A stretch of 64,000 bases of DNA from Rheinheimera hassiensis (GTDB taxonomy: Bacteria; Pseudomonadota; Gammaproteobacteria; Enterobacterales; Alteromonadaceae), in NCBI RefSeq assembly GCF_022436675.1, contig NZ_JAKUJZ010000006.1, positions 177,546-241,545 on the forward strand, read 5' to 3'. The notes beneath the pieces are model-generated. The model was not told the DNA's origin and did not search any database. It saw only the letters and a list, made by a program, of their open reading frames with translations. Both the position numbers and the translations under genes were made by a program. Shown one piece after another: positions 54,814 through 64,000 of this stretch. Numbering within the stretch: the stretch's first letter is position 1; each line of letters begins with the position of its first letter.

Positions 54814-54884
54814 ACTGTGGCTGCTTCCTTCCGGACCTGACCAGGTTCGCCTACTAGTATTGCGAGAGGACCAATGGGGCTACC
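54773..54884 (-). ncRNA. ffs: 4.5S signal recognition particle RNA
   Basis: The SRP core GGTCAGGTCCGGAAGGAAGC (complement of 54823-54842) is the universal bacterial 4.5S sequence, including the GGAA tetraloop and AGCAGC asymmetric loop. The 5' GGTAGCCCCA pairs with the 3' TGGGGTTGCC, closing the long hairpin. Ends are estimated from that pairing. Its 3' end overlaps the antisense ybaM coding end by about 41 bases. Confidence 0.95.
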
Positions 54885-54914
54885 ATTGAACTGCTGAATC
54901 CTCAACAGGCGCGC

Positions 54915-54943
54915 ATTATGCGCAAAAGCAGGCGTTGTTGCAA
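54915..54943 (-). promoter_or_regulatory. Sigma-70 promoter of ffs
   Basis: Minus strand TTGCAA (54938-54943), 17 bases, CATAAT (54915-54920), followed by the GC-rich discriminator GCGCGCC. The predicted start leaves a leader of about 24 bases to be removed, as RNase P does in E. coli. Confidence 0.75.
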
Positions 54944-54955
54944 GCCTGCCGCTGC

Positions 54956-56581
54956 TTAAACCTTAAAAGCAGCTGCCTGAGATTGCAATTTAGCTGCCAG
55001 TTGAGCCAGCATATCGCTGGCTTCTGCACTTTGCCGCGCGCTGTGTGTCACTTCACTGATACTGATGGTAAATTCACTAATATTTTTGCTGATATCCTCC
55101 GCTACTATAGTTTGCTGTTCAGTAGCGGTAGAAATTTGTACGTTCATATCAACAATAGCTGTCACCGAATTTGTTATTTGTTCAATTACTGTTGCTGCAT
55201 CATTAGCATTCTCGACACTGGTATCGGCATAACGTCTGGATTCTGTCATTGAACTAACGGCTTGCTTTGATGAGTTTTGCAGATTGTCTATCATTCCCTT
55301 AATAGACTCCGTCGCTTTTTGCGTGTTGGTGGCTAACTGCCTTACTTCATCAGCTACTACGGCAAATCCGCGTCCTGCATCACCAGCGCGAGCAGCCTCT
55401 ATTGCGGCATTCAACGCCAGTAAATTTGTTTGCTCAGCAATAGTACGTATTACCGCCAATACCTGAGTAATTTTCTCAGATTCGGCATTCAAATGACTAA
55501 TTACATTGCCAGCGTCAGTCAGCGTAACCGATAGTTGCTCTATAGAGCGCATATTCTGCATTACCCGCTCAAAACCATCTTGCGAATAGCCATCAGCTTC
55601 ATTTGCCTGCTCTGAAGTACGCAAAGCACTGCTGGCCACTTCCTGAATCGCCGCAGACATTTGCGTTACGGCGGTAGCAATTAAATTCGCTTTTTGCTCT
55701 TGTTCCATTGCAGTGCTACTGACCTGTTCACTGATGTGGCTCATTTCCTCAGATGCCGCAGCTAATTGAGTAATCGCCAGACCCAGCTCAGTAAAAAAAA
55801 GCTGTAGCCGTTGCAGTGTAGTGTTAAGCGCTTGTGATGTTGCAGCTATCTCATCTTTGCCGCACACATCAGCCCTGACGCGCAAATCCAGATCATGGCC
55901 TACAGTGGCAATGCTGTTCTGTAATAACCGCAATGGATGATGAATAGAGCGATAAATAAGCCAGCCAAGTACAGCAAGACCTGCAAATACTGCCAGCAGG
56001 ATCAAACTAAACAGTAACTGAAAGCTGTCATATTCCTGCTGTGCCAGTTGCCGGAACTTATCAGCTTCTTGCAACTGCAGTACAATCAGTTTATCCAGGG
56101 CGCTGCTCAGCGGATCAGCTACTTGATACAGCTCACGATTAAACGTGTCGGCGCTGTCGGCAAACAAGTTGTTGCCAGTTATCCTGCGCTGATACTCTGC
56201 GACGGCTGCCAGAAACGGTGACATTTTATGCTCTGCATCAGCGACGAGACGGGCCTCTTCCGGGGTAAGCTTAGTTTGTTTAAAGCCTAACCAGGCTTTT
56301 TCGGCAGAACTCAATGCCTGACTGAGATTCGCCACAGCGGTGGCACCATCTAGTATGTGTCCACGATATTTGTGCAGTGTGTCTACTGCCGTCACCGCAT
56401 AAGCATCTGACACCTGTTTTATCTGCTGTAACGGTTTTACACGGTCCATATACAAGCTGTTAATACCGTGATTAAGCAACTGCATTTGCTGCAATGCCAC
56501 CCAGGTAACTAACAGCAAGATCCCCAGCGGCAACGCCGCCAGCACGGTTAGACGGCTTTTAACAGAATAATTATTCAACAT
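54956..56581 (-). CDS. Methyl-accepting chemotaxis protein
   Basis: Transmembrane chemoreceptor of 541 residues. The first membrane helix is [20 protein letters not shown], then a four-helix-bundle-like periplasmic domain (about 35-185), a second helix ([20 protein letters not shown]), a HAMP domain (about 210-265) and the signalling hairpin with [20 protein letters not shown]. The C terminus ([11 protein letters not shown]) lacks the CheR/CheB tethering pentapeptide. The ATG at 56581 is preferred over an upstream TTG at 56611. Transcribed separately, after a terminator. Confidence 0.93.
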   Translation of the reverse strand: MLNNYSVKSRLTVLAALPLGILLLVTWVALQQMQLLNHGINSLYMDRVKPLQQIKQVSDAYAVTAVDTLHKYRGHILDGATAVANLSQALSSAEKAWLGFKQTKLTPEEARLVADAEHKMSPFLAAVAEYQRRITGNNLFADSADTFNRELYQVADPLSSALDKLIVLQLQEADKFRQLAQQEYDSFQLLFSLILLAVFAGLAVLGWLIYRSIHHPLRLLQNSIATVGHDLDLRVRADVCGKDEIAATSQALNTTLQRLQLFFTELGLAITQLAAASEEMSHISEQVSSTAMEQEQKANLIATAVTQMSAAIQEVASSALRTSEQANEADGYSQDGFERVMQNMRSIEQLSVTLTDAGNVISHLNAESEKITQVLAVIRTIAEQTNLLALNAAIEAARAGDAGRGFAVVADEVRQLATNTQKATESIKGMIDNLQNSSKQAVSSMTESRRYADTSVENANDAATVIEQITNSVTAIVDMNVQISTATEQQTIVAEDISKNISEFTISISEVTHSARQSAEASDMLAQLAAKLQSQAAAFKV

Positions 56582-56670
56582 GTACTGGCAAACCTCGCTA
56601 AATGTTAACAATACATATTTAGCATAGGCGATTTTTACTACTCAACCATCTGTTTTTCAGTACTCAGAAT

Positions 56671-56708
56671 AAAAAGTGCGGGCTTACTGTACTAAAGCCA
56701 GTAAGCCC
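56671..56708 (-). terminator. Terminator of the DUF3014 gene
   Basis: Ten-base perfect arms GGGCTTACTG (56680-56689) and CAGTAAGCCC (56699-56708). On the minus strand it is followed by GCACTTTTTATT. Confidence 0.88.
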
Positions 56709-56715
56709 AAGTAGT

Positions 56716-57579
56716 TTAATTTGCTGAAACCAACGCCGAGCGGTAACGCTGCAATACCGCTTTAAAGCGTTGCTGGTTGTCCGGCCCCAAACGGATCATT
56801 TGCTTTTGCGCTGCAGGCAGTTGCTCTATCGCCGGATCGGCAAACACATACACCACAGAAGGCCGCTCCAGCGCCAACGGGTAACTTACCTCCGGTGTCG
56901 CCAGCATCACATCAATCGCCGCTATCAGTTTATTCTTAAACAACTCATCCGGGTAACCCAGCTCAGCATAGGCTTGCTGCAATAACGGCTCGTACCGGTT
57001 AAACAAGGCTAGCATCTGCTCGGCAGGCACGCTTTCAATCAATTCAATGTATGGCTGGTAACGGGCAAAACTGCTTTCATCCAGTTGCATGGCTTCACCT
57101 TCAGCTAAAGCAAATTTTTGCTCCAGCGGTTGTAACAGCGAATGGCCGGCTGCTAACTGACCTTGCGCAGTATTGTCGGTTTGCACAACAAAATTACGCA
57201 GTATCTCTTCAGTAACGAAAAGGCCAGCCAGGCCGGAGCGCCAGTTTAATGCCAGTAAGCGCTGCTTTACCTCGGCATCTGATTCATCCAGTACAGGCAA
57301 CACGGGTTCAGGCTCTGCCACAGGCGCATTAACTTCGGGTTCAGTTACTTGCTCTTGCAATGGCGTGGTAGTGTCAGGTTGTGCAGTATCCTGCTCTGGT
57401 TCTGCTTCAGGCTGCGGTGCTACAGGTTCAGTGGTAACAGGCGGTAATAAATTAATAGCCGGTTCCTGATCTTCATCTTTAGCCAGTAACAACCATAAGG
57501 CAAGTAGTACCACTATGACGATAACGGCGATACCTGCGTAATATAACTGCTGATTATTGTTCGGTTTTTGTTCTGCCAT
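56716..57579 (-). CDS. DUF3014 membrane-anchored protein
   Basis: A 287-residue protein with one N-terminal membrane anchor (about 12-33; YYAGIAVIVIVVLLALWLLL), a Pro/Glu/Thr-rich linker (35-100) and a C-terminal DUF3014 domain with LALNWRSGLAGLFVTEEILR and LGYPDELFKNKLIAAIDVML. Function unknown. The ATG at 57579 has CGAGG upstream; the longer frame is not supported. Divergent from the patatin gene. Confidence 0.83.
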   Translation of the reverse strand: MAEQKPNNNQQLYYAGIAVIVIVVLLALWLLLAKDEDQEPAINLLPPVTTEPVAPQPEAEPEQDTAQPDTTTPLQEQVTEPEVNAPVAEPEPVLPVLDESDAEVKQRLLALNWRSGLAGLFVTEEILRNFVVQTDNTAQGQLAAGHSLLQPLEQKFALAEGEAMQLDESSFARYQPYIELIESVPAEQMLALFNRYEPLLQQAYAELGYPDELFKNKLIAAIDVMLATPEVSYPLALERPSVVYVFADPAIEQLPAAQKQMIRLGPDNQQRFKAVLQRYRSALVSAN

Positions 57580-57657
57580 AACAACCTCGGTAGCATTCTG
57601 ATGGTGTAACGCGATTAAGCGTTGCATTCTTTAACGATTCCAGCAATATACTAAGCA

Positions 57658-58842
57658 ATGAGCCTGTTGTCTGGAAAAAGTTCAACTTCTGTTATGTCTG
57701 AACACGATGTAAAAGCCGAAAAAAAGACGGCATTGTTATTAACCGGCGGCGGCGCCCGTGCGGCTTATCAGGTTGGAGTGCTAAAAGCGATAGCACAACA
57801 ATTTCCCCGTAGCAGTAAATTGCCTTTTCAGATCATCAGTGGCACATCAGCCGGAGCAATTAATGGCGCCGCTATGGCTTGCTATGCTTCCTGCTTTCAT
57901 CTTGGCGTGAAAAAGCTGGAGTGGATCTGGCGTAACTTTCACACTGATCAGGTGTATTACTCTGACTATCCGCGCGTATTCCGGCAGATACTACGCGGTA
58001 TTTTCAGCGCATTTCAGGCCGACTATGCCAATAAAACCGCTGTCAGCTTGTTTGACAATAAACCACTGCGGCAAATGCTGCTCAAAGTGCTGGATCTAAA
58101 ACGGATTGACCGCAATATTATGGGCGGTTATCTGTCCAGTGTGTCAGTTACGGCTTCATCTTACAACAACGGCGACTCAATTACGTTTTTCCAATCAGAT
58201 CAGGCACAGGAATGGCGCCGGGCTAAACGTTGTGGCCAGCGTACCTTGCTTGGTGTGCATCATCTGATGGCATCTGCGGCTATTCCTCTGGTATTTCCTT
58301 CGGTGCGTATTCATCAGCAGTATTTTGGCGATGGTTCGGTCAATCAGCTGGCGCCGCTTAGTGCCCCTATTCATCTGGGCGCAGATAAAATACTGATTAT
58401 CGGCGTGGCCGATCCACGTAAAAATGAACACAACCAGCGGATGATGCATCATCCGGGGCTGGCTACCATTGCCGGGCATTTGCTTGATACTGTGTTTACC
58501 GACAGTTTAAACTCGGATCTTGAACGCATGCAGCGGGTTAATAACACTATTCAGACCATGCAACAGCACGGTATAAAAACGGATCTTAAGCCGGTGCAAA
58601 GCCTGTTTATCAACCCGAGTCAGAACTTTGGCCAGATTGCCAGTGAACATTTTTTGTCTCTGCCTATGGCAGTGCGCACCATCCTGAGAATGACCGGTAT
58701 TCGCCAGCACTCAGATTCCAGCCTGGCCAGCTATTTACTGTTTGAACAGCGCTATACCCGCCGGTTAATTGAGCTGGGCTATGAAGATGCCAGCGCCCAA
58801 ATGGACACCATTTTGCAGTTTCTTACCGATGAAAAGCGCTAA
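57658..58842 (+). CDS. Patatin-like phospholipase
   Basis: A 394-residue Ser-Asp dyad hydrolase. The oxyanion glycine motif is LTGGGARAAYQVG (about 29-40), the nucleophile elbow GTSAG gives S64, and the acid is in FGDGSVNQLAP, a DGS variant of the usual DGG/A. The first 20 residues look unstructured; the start could equally be the ATG at 57694. No signal peptide, so probably cytoplasmic or peripheral on the inner membrane. Role in membrane lipid turnover is inferred. Confidence 0.85.
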   Translation: MSLLSGKSSTSVMSEHDVKAEKKTALLLTGGGARAAYQVGVLKAIAQQFPRSSKLPFQIISGTSAGAINGAAMACYASCFHLGVKKLEWIWRNFHTDQVYYSDYPRVFRQILRGIFSAFQADYANKTAVSLFDNKPLRQMLLKVLDLKRIDRNIMGGYLSSVSVTASSYNNGDSITFFQSDQAQEWRRAKRCGQRTLLGVHHLMASAAIPLVFPSVRIHQQYFGDGSVNQLAPLSAPIHLGADKILIIGVADPRKNEHNQRMMHHPGLATIAGHLLDTVFTDSLNSDLERMQRVNNTIQTMQQHGIKTDLKPVQSLFINPSQNFGQIASEHFLSLPMAVRTILRMTGIRQHSDSSLASYLLFEQRYTRRLIELGYEDASAQMDTILQFLTDEKR

Positions 58843-58973
58843 TGAGCTGTCAAAACCTTGGCATTCAAGCTATGGCCCGGCTTGCCAACTCTCTATCATA
58901 CTGATAATTATTACTAAAATATTTCTGGCCTGTTATTTGCTTTATTAGAAAAAAAGCATCAACGGATCTCAAA

Positions 58974-59876
58974 ATGGAATACCTGTTAGTACACGAGGTT
59001 GCGCTAAGTAACGCCCCCAGCTACGCAGCTATGACCAAACTGCAGCACTGGCCAGAGCTGGCGGAATGCGCTGAGCAAAGCCTGATCAGCCAGTTGCAAA
59101 CCACACTGGATATTCAGCAACAGCTGAATATTATTTCTATGGCCGTAGGCAAAGTTTTGCCGGTGTCGGCCCTGAAATTAAAAACTGCAGTGGGTGAGTT
59201 TGAAGCCATTGGTTCAAGACCCGCTGATACTGAGCATCGCAGTGTATTGGTGCTAAACCAGCAATGTTTGGCCGAACTGATTTACCAGAGCGAACATGCT
59301 TTTACCCCGATGATTCAACGCGAACTGTTACTGCTCGAAAGCGAATGGCTGTTTGCTCTGCGCAATGCACTGGTTGTATGCCGGTTGCAGCAAATGGCGC
59401 TAAAAGACACCTTAACCGGCCTTGGCAACCGCCGCTTTTTTGACGACAGTTTTGAGAAAGCCGTACAACTGGCAAAACGTCATGACGAACGCTGCGCCTT
59501 ACTGCTACTGGATTTAGACAACTTTAAACAGGTCAATGATATTGCAGGCCACAGCGCTGGCGATGACGTATTGCTGGCAGTTGCCGATTGTCTGCGAGAT
59601 ACATTGCGCGTAACGGATAGTTTATTCCGTTTTGGCGGAGATGAGTTTGCTGTGATTTTATCTGCTCAGGATGCAGACTGCGCAGAACTGGTTGCCAGAA
59701 GATTATTGCGGGCAATCAATCAGCATCATTTGTGTAAACAATATGAGGTAAGTGCCAGCGCTGGTTTAGCCTTGCTACAAGCTCCGGAGCAAAGCAGTAA
59801 ACAATTATTTTCTGCTGCCGATGCCGCACTCTATTCTGCCAAAGAGGCCGGTAAAAGCACGGTGAGAGTAGCCTGA
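58974..59876 (+). CDS. GGDEF diguanylate cyclase with a GAF-like N-terminal region
   Basis: A 300-residue protein. Residues 1-130 form an unrecognised sensory region that could be GAF-like (LNIISMAVGKVLPVSALKLK, RSVLVLNQQCLAELIY). The GGDEF domain (about 140-300) is canonical: LTGLGNRRFFDDSF, LDLDNFKQVNDIAGHSAGDD and RFGGDEFAVIL. An RxxD-type inhibitory site is seen near DCLRDTL but not in the standard place. Convergent with tilS. Confidence 0.88.
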   Translation: MEYLLVHEVALSNAPSYAAMTKLQHWPELAECAEQSLISQLQTTLDIQQQLNIISMAVGKVLPVSALKLKTAVGEFEAIGSRPADTEHRSVLVLNQQCLAELIYQSEHAFTPMIQRELLLLESEWLFALRNALVVCRLQQMALKDTLTGLGNRRFFDDSFEKAVQLAKRHDERCALLLLDLDNFKQVNDIAGHSAGDDVLLAVADCLRDTLRVTDSLFRFGGDEFAVILSAQDADCAELVARRLLRAINQHHLCKQYEVSASAGLALLQAPEQSSKQLFSAADAALYSAKEAGKSTVRVA

Positions 59877-59892
59877 ATAAGCCTGGTTTAAA

Positions 59893-61203
59893 TTAACTCT
59901 GTTGCTGCCAGCTTAACCAGTACTTTGCCTGAGCAGGCAAAGTACTGCTAGCAAAACCTGCCACGACAACCAACTCGCCTTCGACCAACAGTAGCGGCAC
60001 CTGCAACCGTTGCCACGGCGGCACCTGCCATAGCTTAAACCACTGCTTTAACGGCTTACTTACCGCACTGCCTGCTGGTTTAAAGCGCAAACTTAACTGG
60101 CCAAATACAATTTGTGCTGCCGCTGCCGCCAGCGGCAATCCGTCAGCCTGTGGCTGGGCAGAAAAATACAAACTGCTGCCACAGGGTAGCTGTAATTTTG
60201 GTTCCCCCTGCCAGCTTAAACCTTGCACCGGTGCCGCAACCTGCGCATCCGTCAGCAGGTAAAGCTTGTCTGCAAAGCGACGCAGCTGATAGTCAGCACA
60301 AACCAATACCGGCGTTGCATCATTACGGGCAGCAATAACCTGCTGCTTTAACGTAGTAAGCCACTGAGTTGACGGGTTTAAACCATAACTGCTTAGCCAA
60401 CGGCGGATCACTAGATCCTGCTGTAACGGTAGCAGTTTTGCCAGCTCTGCCAGCAGCAAGGTATTATGACGCACACAACTTTCTTGTGCCTGTTCGGTGT
60501 AATAATCAGCCAGTTGTTGTAAATCGGCCAGATGTTGCATGCTGCGCCGCGTTGTAGCACTAAACTGTGGCCAGCGCTCTAGCAGTAAGGGTGCAATATG
60601 CTGGCGGATAAAGTTACGTTCAAACCGGATATCGTCGTTACTGTCATCGTTTACCCAGTCCAACTGCTGCTGTGTAGCATAAGCAGCAAGTTCGGCACGG
60701 CTGAAAGGCAATAAAGGCCGGCATAGCATCCCTGGAGCAAAACTGCGCTGCGCAGCAATACCACTTAACCCTGCGGCCCCCGAGCCACGCTTTAAGGCTA
60801 ACAGCAAGCTTTCCAGTTGATCATCACCATGATGTGCCGTAAGCAGCAGGTGCTTATCTGAGCGGATAAATTCTGCCAGTGCCTGATAGCGGGCTGTGCG
60901 GGCTTTTAATTCAAGGTTGTCACGGCCACTTAGCACCACGCTGCGCTGCGTAAATACTATGCCCCGCTCACTGCACTGTCTGGCGCAGAAATCGCCCCAC
61001 TGCGCTGCATAAACGCTAATACCATGATTAACATACACAGCCTTTAGTACAAAAGGCTGCAGCAGCCGGGCTTTGGCCAATAAGTCGAGCAACACCATCG
61101 AATCCAGCCCGCCACTTAACGCCAGCACAACATGGCTGTCAGCTTGCAGCGCTAACGTCTGCAATAAATAGCGAGGGCTCAGTTCAGAGGTTAGTTCGGG
61201 CAT
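59893..61203 (-). CDS. tilS: tRNA(Ile)-lysidine synthase
   Basis: Modifies C34 of tRNA-Ile2 (CAU) to lysidine. A 436-residue protein with PP-loop SGGLDSMVLLD (S30-D39), a TilS substrate-binding region and a C-terminal domain (SLRFKPAGSAVSKPLKQWFK, VPPWQRLQVPLLLVEGELV). It follows accA as in many gammaproteobacteria, after a terminator. Confidence 0.95.
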   Translation of the reverse strand: MPELTSELSPRYLLQTLALQADSHVVLALSGGLDSMVLLDLLAKARLLQPFVLKAVYVNHGISVYAAQWGDFCARQCSERGIVFTQRSVVLSGRDNLELKARTARYQALAEFIRSDKHLLLTAHHGDDQLESLLLALKRGSGAAGLSGIAAQRSFAPGMLCRPLLPFSRAELAAYATQQQLDWVNDDSNDDIRFERNFIRQHIAPLLLERWPQFSATTRRSMQHLADLQQLADYYTEQAQESCVRHNTLLLAELAKLLPLQQDLVIRRWLSSYGLNPSTQWLTTLKQQVIAARNDATPVLVCADYQLRRFADKLYLLTDAQVAAPVQGLSWQGEPKLQLPCGSSLYFSAQPQADGLPLAAAAAQIVFGQLSLRFKPAGSAVSKPLKQWFKLWQVPPWQRLQVPLLLVEGELVVVAGFASSTLPAQAKYWLSWQQQS

Positions 61204-61246
61204 TGGGTGTTTTACCGGTTGATCAAGGCGCTAGGCTAACACAAAA

Positions 61247-61274
61247 TAAAAAGCCAGTGCACAGGCACTGGCTT
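61247..61274 (-). terminator. Terminator of accA
   Basis: Minus strand AAGCCAGTGC-CTGT-GCACTGGCTTTTTATTTT, a ten-base stem with a T-run. Confidence 0.92.
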
Positions 61275-61292
61275 ATCGGTAGCAATCACTGC

Positions 61293-62249
61293 TTAGCAGT
61301 AACCATAAGACATCAGACGCTTGTAGCGTACGTCCAGTAGCTCTTTGCTGCTCATTTTCTGCAATTTTTGTAAATCACGCAATAAGGCCTGTTTTAACGT
61401 TTGAGCCATCTGCTCCGGTGCGCGATGTGCACCACCCAGAGGTTCAGGCAATACTTCGTCAATCAGTTTCAGCTCTTTAATCCGTTCAGCGGTAATACCC
61501 ATGGCTTCAGCAGCCAGTGGCGCTTTTTCCGCACTTTTCCACAAAATTGAAGCACAACCTTCCGGCGAAATAACTGAGTAAGTACTGTACTGCAGCATAT
61601 TCACTTTATCGCCTACACCAATCGCCAAAGCACCACCGGAGCCGCCCTCACCGATCACGGTGCAGATCACCGGTACTTTCAGGCCCGCCATTACTTTTAA
61701 GTTGCGGGCGATAGCTTCAGATTGGCCACGCTCTTCGGCACCTATACCAGGATAAGCGCCCGGTGTATCGATAAAAGTAACAATGGGCAGGTTAAAACGC
61801 TCAGCCATTTCCATTAAACGCAATGCTTTACGATAACCTTCCGGGCGTGGCATACCAAAGTTACGTTTAATTTTCTCGCGTGTATCACGGCCTTTTTGAT
61901 GACCAATAATCATCACCGGTATATCGCCCAGGCGCGCAGTACCGCCAACAATAGCCTGATCATTGGCAAAGGTACGATCACCGGCTAAATCATCAAAGTC
62001 GGTAAACACATGCTGAATATAATCCAGCGTGTAAGGCCTGAGCGGATGACGCGCCAGTTGCGCGACCTGCCATGCACCCAATTCAGAAAAGATCTTTTTG
62101 GTCAGCCCCTGGCTTTTTTCTTTTAGTTTGTTGATCTCTTCTTCTAAACCCAAATCGTAGTCGCCACTGCGGCTGACGTTACGTAATTCGTCTATTTTTG
62201 CTTCAAGTTCAGCAATAGGTTGCTCAAACTCTAAATAATTCAGCATCAT
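61293..62249 (-). CDS. accA: Acetyl-CoA carboxylase carboxyltransferase subunit alpha
   Basis: Carboxyltransferase alpha subunit of acetyl-CoA carboxylase, the first step of fatty acid synthesis. It has 318 residues (E. coli 319). Signatures: [33 protein letters not shown] sequence, [40 protein letters not shown] and [15 protein letters not shown]. It lies 17 bases downstream of dnaE, the conserved order. Confidence 0.97.
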   Translation of the reverse strand: MMLNYLEFEQPIAELEAKIDELRNVSRSGDYDLGLEEEINKLKEKSQGLTKKIFSELGAWQVAQLARHPLRPYTLDYIQHVFTDFDDLAGDRTFANDQAIVGGTARLGDIPVMIIGHQKGRDTREKIKRNFGMPRPEGYRKALRLMEMAERFNLPIVTFIDTPGAYPGIGAEERGQSEAIARNLKVMAGLKVPVICTVIGEGGSGGALAIGVGDKVNMLQYSTYSVISPEGCASILWKSAEKAPLAAEAMGITAERIKELKLIDEVLPEPLGGAHRAPEQMAQTLKQALLRDLQKLQKMSSKELLDVRYKRLMSYGYC

Positions 62250-62266
62250 CGACTGTCACTACCTAA

Positions 62267-64000
62267 TTAATTAAATTCCAGTTCTATTGTTGCCAATTGC
62301 TTTAACTGGTGCAACAAAGCGTCGGCTGGCGTTACCCACCATTGTGTCCCTAGCTGTAACATCACCTCGCCTTCCTGGCGCTGATAGCGGAGTTTAACCG
62401 GCACCGTACCTGCTTTAAATTCACCCAGTACCTGCTGCAATCTTTGCAGGTAATTGTGGTCTATTTGTGCCGATTGTACAGTGATATTCAACGATCTCAG
62501 AGATTTTTCCCTTACCTGAGTAATTTCGCTGACATCGCGGCCGGTCATTGTAAGGCCACCGTTAAAATCATCAAAGCTGACCTGTCCCGTTATTACCAGG
62601 ATCCGGTCTTTTTGTAGCTGTTGTTCGAAGTTTTCCAGTAAATCCGGGAAAAACCTTACATCAAGCCGCGCAGACTTATCATCCAGTGTGACAATAGCCC
62701 AGCGTCGGCCTTTTTTATTAATCATCACCCGCACTGATACCACCAGGCCGGCAACAGTGGTACTTTGATCTTTCTTCGTTGGCTGCAGTTCCACTAACCG
62801 GCAATTAATATAGCGCGGAATTTCTTCCAGATAACGGTTTATCGGGTGGCCGGTTAAATATAAGCCTAAAGTTTCACGCTCGCCCTCCAACCAGACTTCA
62901 TCTGCCCAGGGCTCTACCTGTTTAAATGCTGCCGCAGCGTGCTCTGGCTCAGGGCTTAACAAACCGAATAAATCATCCTGCCCTACAGCCTGCGCTTTAG
63001 CGTGCTGCTCGGCAGCTTTCATGGCTTCTTCCAGCGTGGCCGACAGCGCAGCACGGTGCGGGCCTAAGCGGTCCATAGCGCCGGATAAAATCAGTTTTTC
63101 TATCACGCGCCGGTTTAGCTTCTTTAAATCGACTTTGGCGCAAAAATCAAATAAGTCGCTAAAGCTGCCGTGCTTATTGCGCGCCTCAAGGATGGCCTCT
63201 ATCGGACCTTCGCCTACACCTTTAATAGCACCAATACCGTAAACAATATGGCCTTGCTCATTAACCGTGAACTTATACACCCCGGCGTTAACATCGGGCG
63301 GAATAAGCTTCAGCTTCATGCGCTCGCATTCATCTACCAGGGTAACAATTTTGTCGGTGTTGTCCATGTCAGCCGACATTACCGCTGCCATAAATTCTGC
63401 CGGATAATGCGCCTTCATCCACAGTGTTTGGTACGACACCAACGCATACGCCGCCGAGTGCGATTTGTTAAAACCGTAACCGGCAAATTTTTCTACCAGA
63501 TCGAAAATCTTAATCGCCAGGTCCGGGTCAATGCCATTTTTTGCCGCGCCTTCCTGGAACGTATCGCGTTGTTTGGCCATCTCTTCCGGCTTTTTCTTAC
63601 CCATAGCCCGGCGTAATAAGTCGGCACCGCCAAGCGAGTATCCCGACAGCACCTGGGCTATCTGCATTACCTGTTCCTGATAGAGGATAATGCCGTACGT
63701 CGGCTCAAGAATCGGCTTTAATGAATCATGCTGCCAAGTAGCATCCGGATAAGAGATAGCTTCACGGCCACGCTTACGGTCGATAAAGTTATCTACCATG
63801 CCCGACTGCAACGGCCCGGGCCGGAACAATGCGACCAGAGCTATCATATCTTCAAAGCAGTCTGGTTGCAGACGGCGGATTAAGTCTTTCATGCCGCGCG
63901 ATTCGAGCTGGAATACCGCCGTGGTGTCAGCTTTTTGCAGTAAGTCAAAGCTTCGTTTGTCTACCAGCGGAATGGAGTTGATGTCGATGCTATCGCGGCC
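62267..64000 (-). CDS. dnaE: DNA polymerase III alpha subunit, C-terminal half (cut by window edge)
   Basis: The frame is open to the right edge and encodes the last 577 residues of a protein of about 1160. Visible parts: the polymerase palm/fingers segment with [60 protein letters not shown] and [13 protein letters not shown]; the tandem helix-hairpin-helix region ([14 protein letters not shown] [18 protein letters not shown]); an OB-fold ([20 protein letters not shown]); and the C-terminal tau-binding end. The N-terminal PHP domain lies outside the window. Confidence 0.97.
   Translation of the reverse strand, partial: GRDSIDINSIPLVDKRSFDLLQKADTTAVFQLESRGMKDLIRRLQPDCFEDMIALVALFRPGPLQSGMVDNFIDRKRGREAISYPDATWQHDSLKPILEPTYGIILYQEQVMQIAQVLSGYSLGGADLLRRAMGKKKPEEMAKQRDTFQEGAAKNGIDPDLAIKIFDLVEKFAGYGFNKSHSAAYALVSYQTLWMKAHYPAEFMAAVMSADMDNTDKIVTLVDECERMKLKLIPPDVNAGVYKFTVNEQGHIVYGIGAIKGVGEGPIEAILEARNKHGSFSDLFDFCAKVDLKKLNRRVIEKLILSGAMDRLGPHRAALSATLEEAMKAAEQHAKAQAVGQDDLFGLLSPEPEHAAAAFKQVEPWADEVWLEGERETLGLYLTGHPINRYLEEIPRYINCRLVELQPTKKDQSTTVAGLVVSVRVMINKKGRRWAIVTLDDKSARLDVRFFPDLLENFEQQLQKDRILVITGQVSFDDFNGGLTMTGRDVSEITQVREKSLRSLNITVQSAQIDHNYLQRLQQVLGEFKAGTVPVKLRYQRQEGEVMLQLGTQWWVTPADALLHQLKQLATIELEFN

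Overview
The window looks like one chromosomal segment of an Alteromonadales-type gammaproteobacterium, most like Rheinheimera or Alishewanella. That placement is inferred from gene content and protein resemblance, not from a search. The E. coli-like blocks tRNA-Asp/dnaQ/rnhA, apt-dnaX-ybaB-recR-htpG-adk, prkA-yeaH-spoVR and dnaE-accA are intact. MotY next to rnt points to a sodium-driven polar flagellum. Large TonB-dependent receptors and TPR-sulfotransferases are typical of marine or freshwater Alteromonadales. I see no insertion sequence, prophage, integrase or CRISPR array.

Layout. 1-3.6 kb: tRNA-Asp, a membrane protein, dnaQ, rnhA, an imperfect palindromic element and a periplasmic glutathione peroxidase. 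3.7-10.9 kb: a seven-gene ECF sigma/anti-sigma cluster with DUF4331 protein, lipoprotein, TPR protein, a free-standing HupE-like periplasmic domain and a TonB receptor. The sigma gene and the DUF4331 gene are preceded by the same unusual promoter motif with identical spacing, so this reads as an autoregulated surface-uptake or sensing system of unknown substrate. 11-18.9 kb: GshB-like ATP-grasp, fabB, mnmC, motY, rnt, grxD, sodB. 19-24 kb: the prkA-yeaH-spoVR stress operon. 24-28 kb: response regulator-CheC plus diguanylate cyclase, periplasmic Tpx, and a small heat-shock protein with a sigma-32 promoter and a ROSE-like leader; then adk. 28.5-34.3 kb: htpG (strong sigma-32 promoter), recR, ybaB, dnaX (programmed frameshift signal), apt.

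34.3-36.7 kb holds an Hvf-type copper-binding RiPP operon: precursor with nine EGKCG motifs, MNIO enzyme, partner protein, plus an unlisted 39-residue membrane ORF. 36.8-48.4 kb is an A+T-richer accessory island: TPR-2OG oxygenase, two TPR-sulfotransferases and two large TonB receptors that share the same signal peptide, leader and promoter. 48.8-64 kb returns to housekeeping: LexA-controlled dinG, a TSUP transporter, priC, a deacetylase, kynA, ComFB, ybaM, 4.5S RNA, a chemoreceptor, a DUF3014 protein, patatin, a GGDEF protein, tilS, accA and the C-terminal half of dnaE running off the right edge.

Best candidates for an undescribed system are the ECF-DUF4331-HupE-like-TonB receptor regulon and the sulfotransferase/2OG-oxygenase/TonB receptor island. 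The Hvf operon belongs to a recently described class but has its own architecture here.
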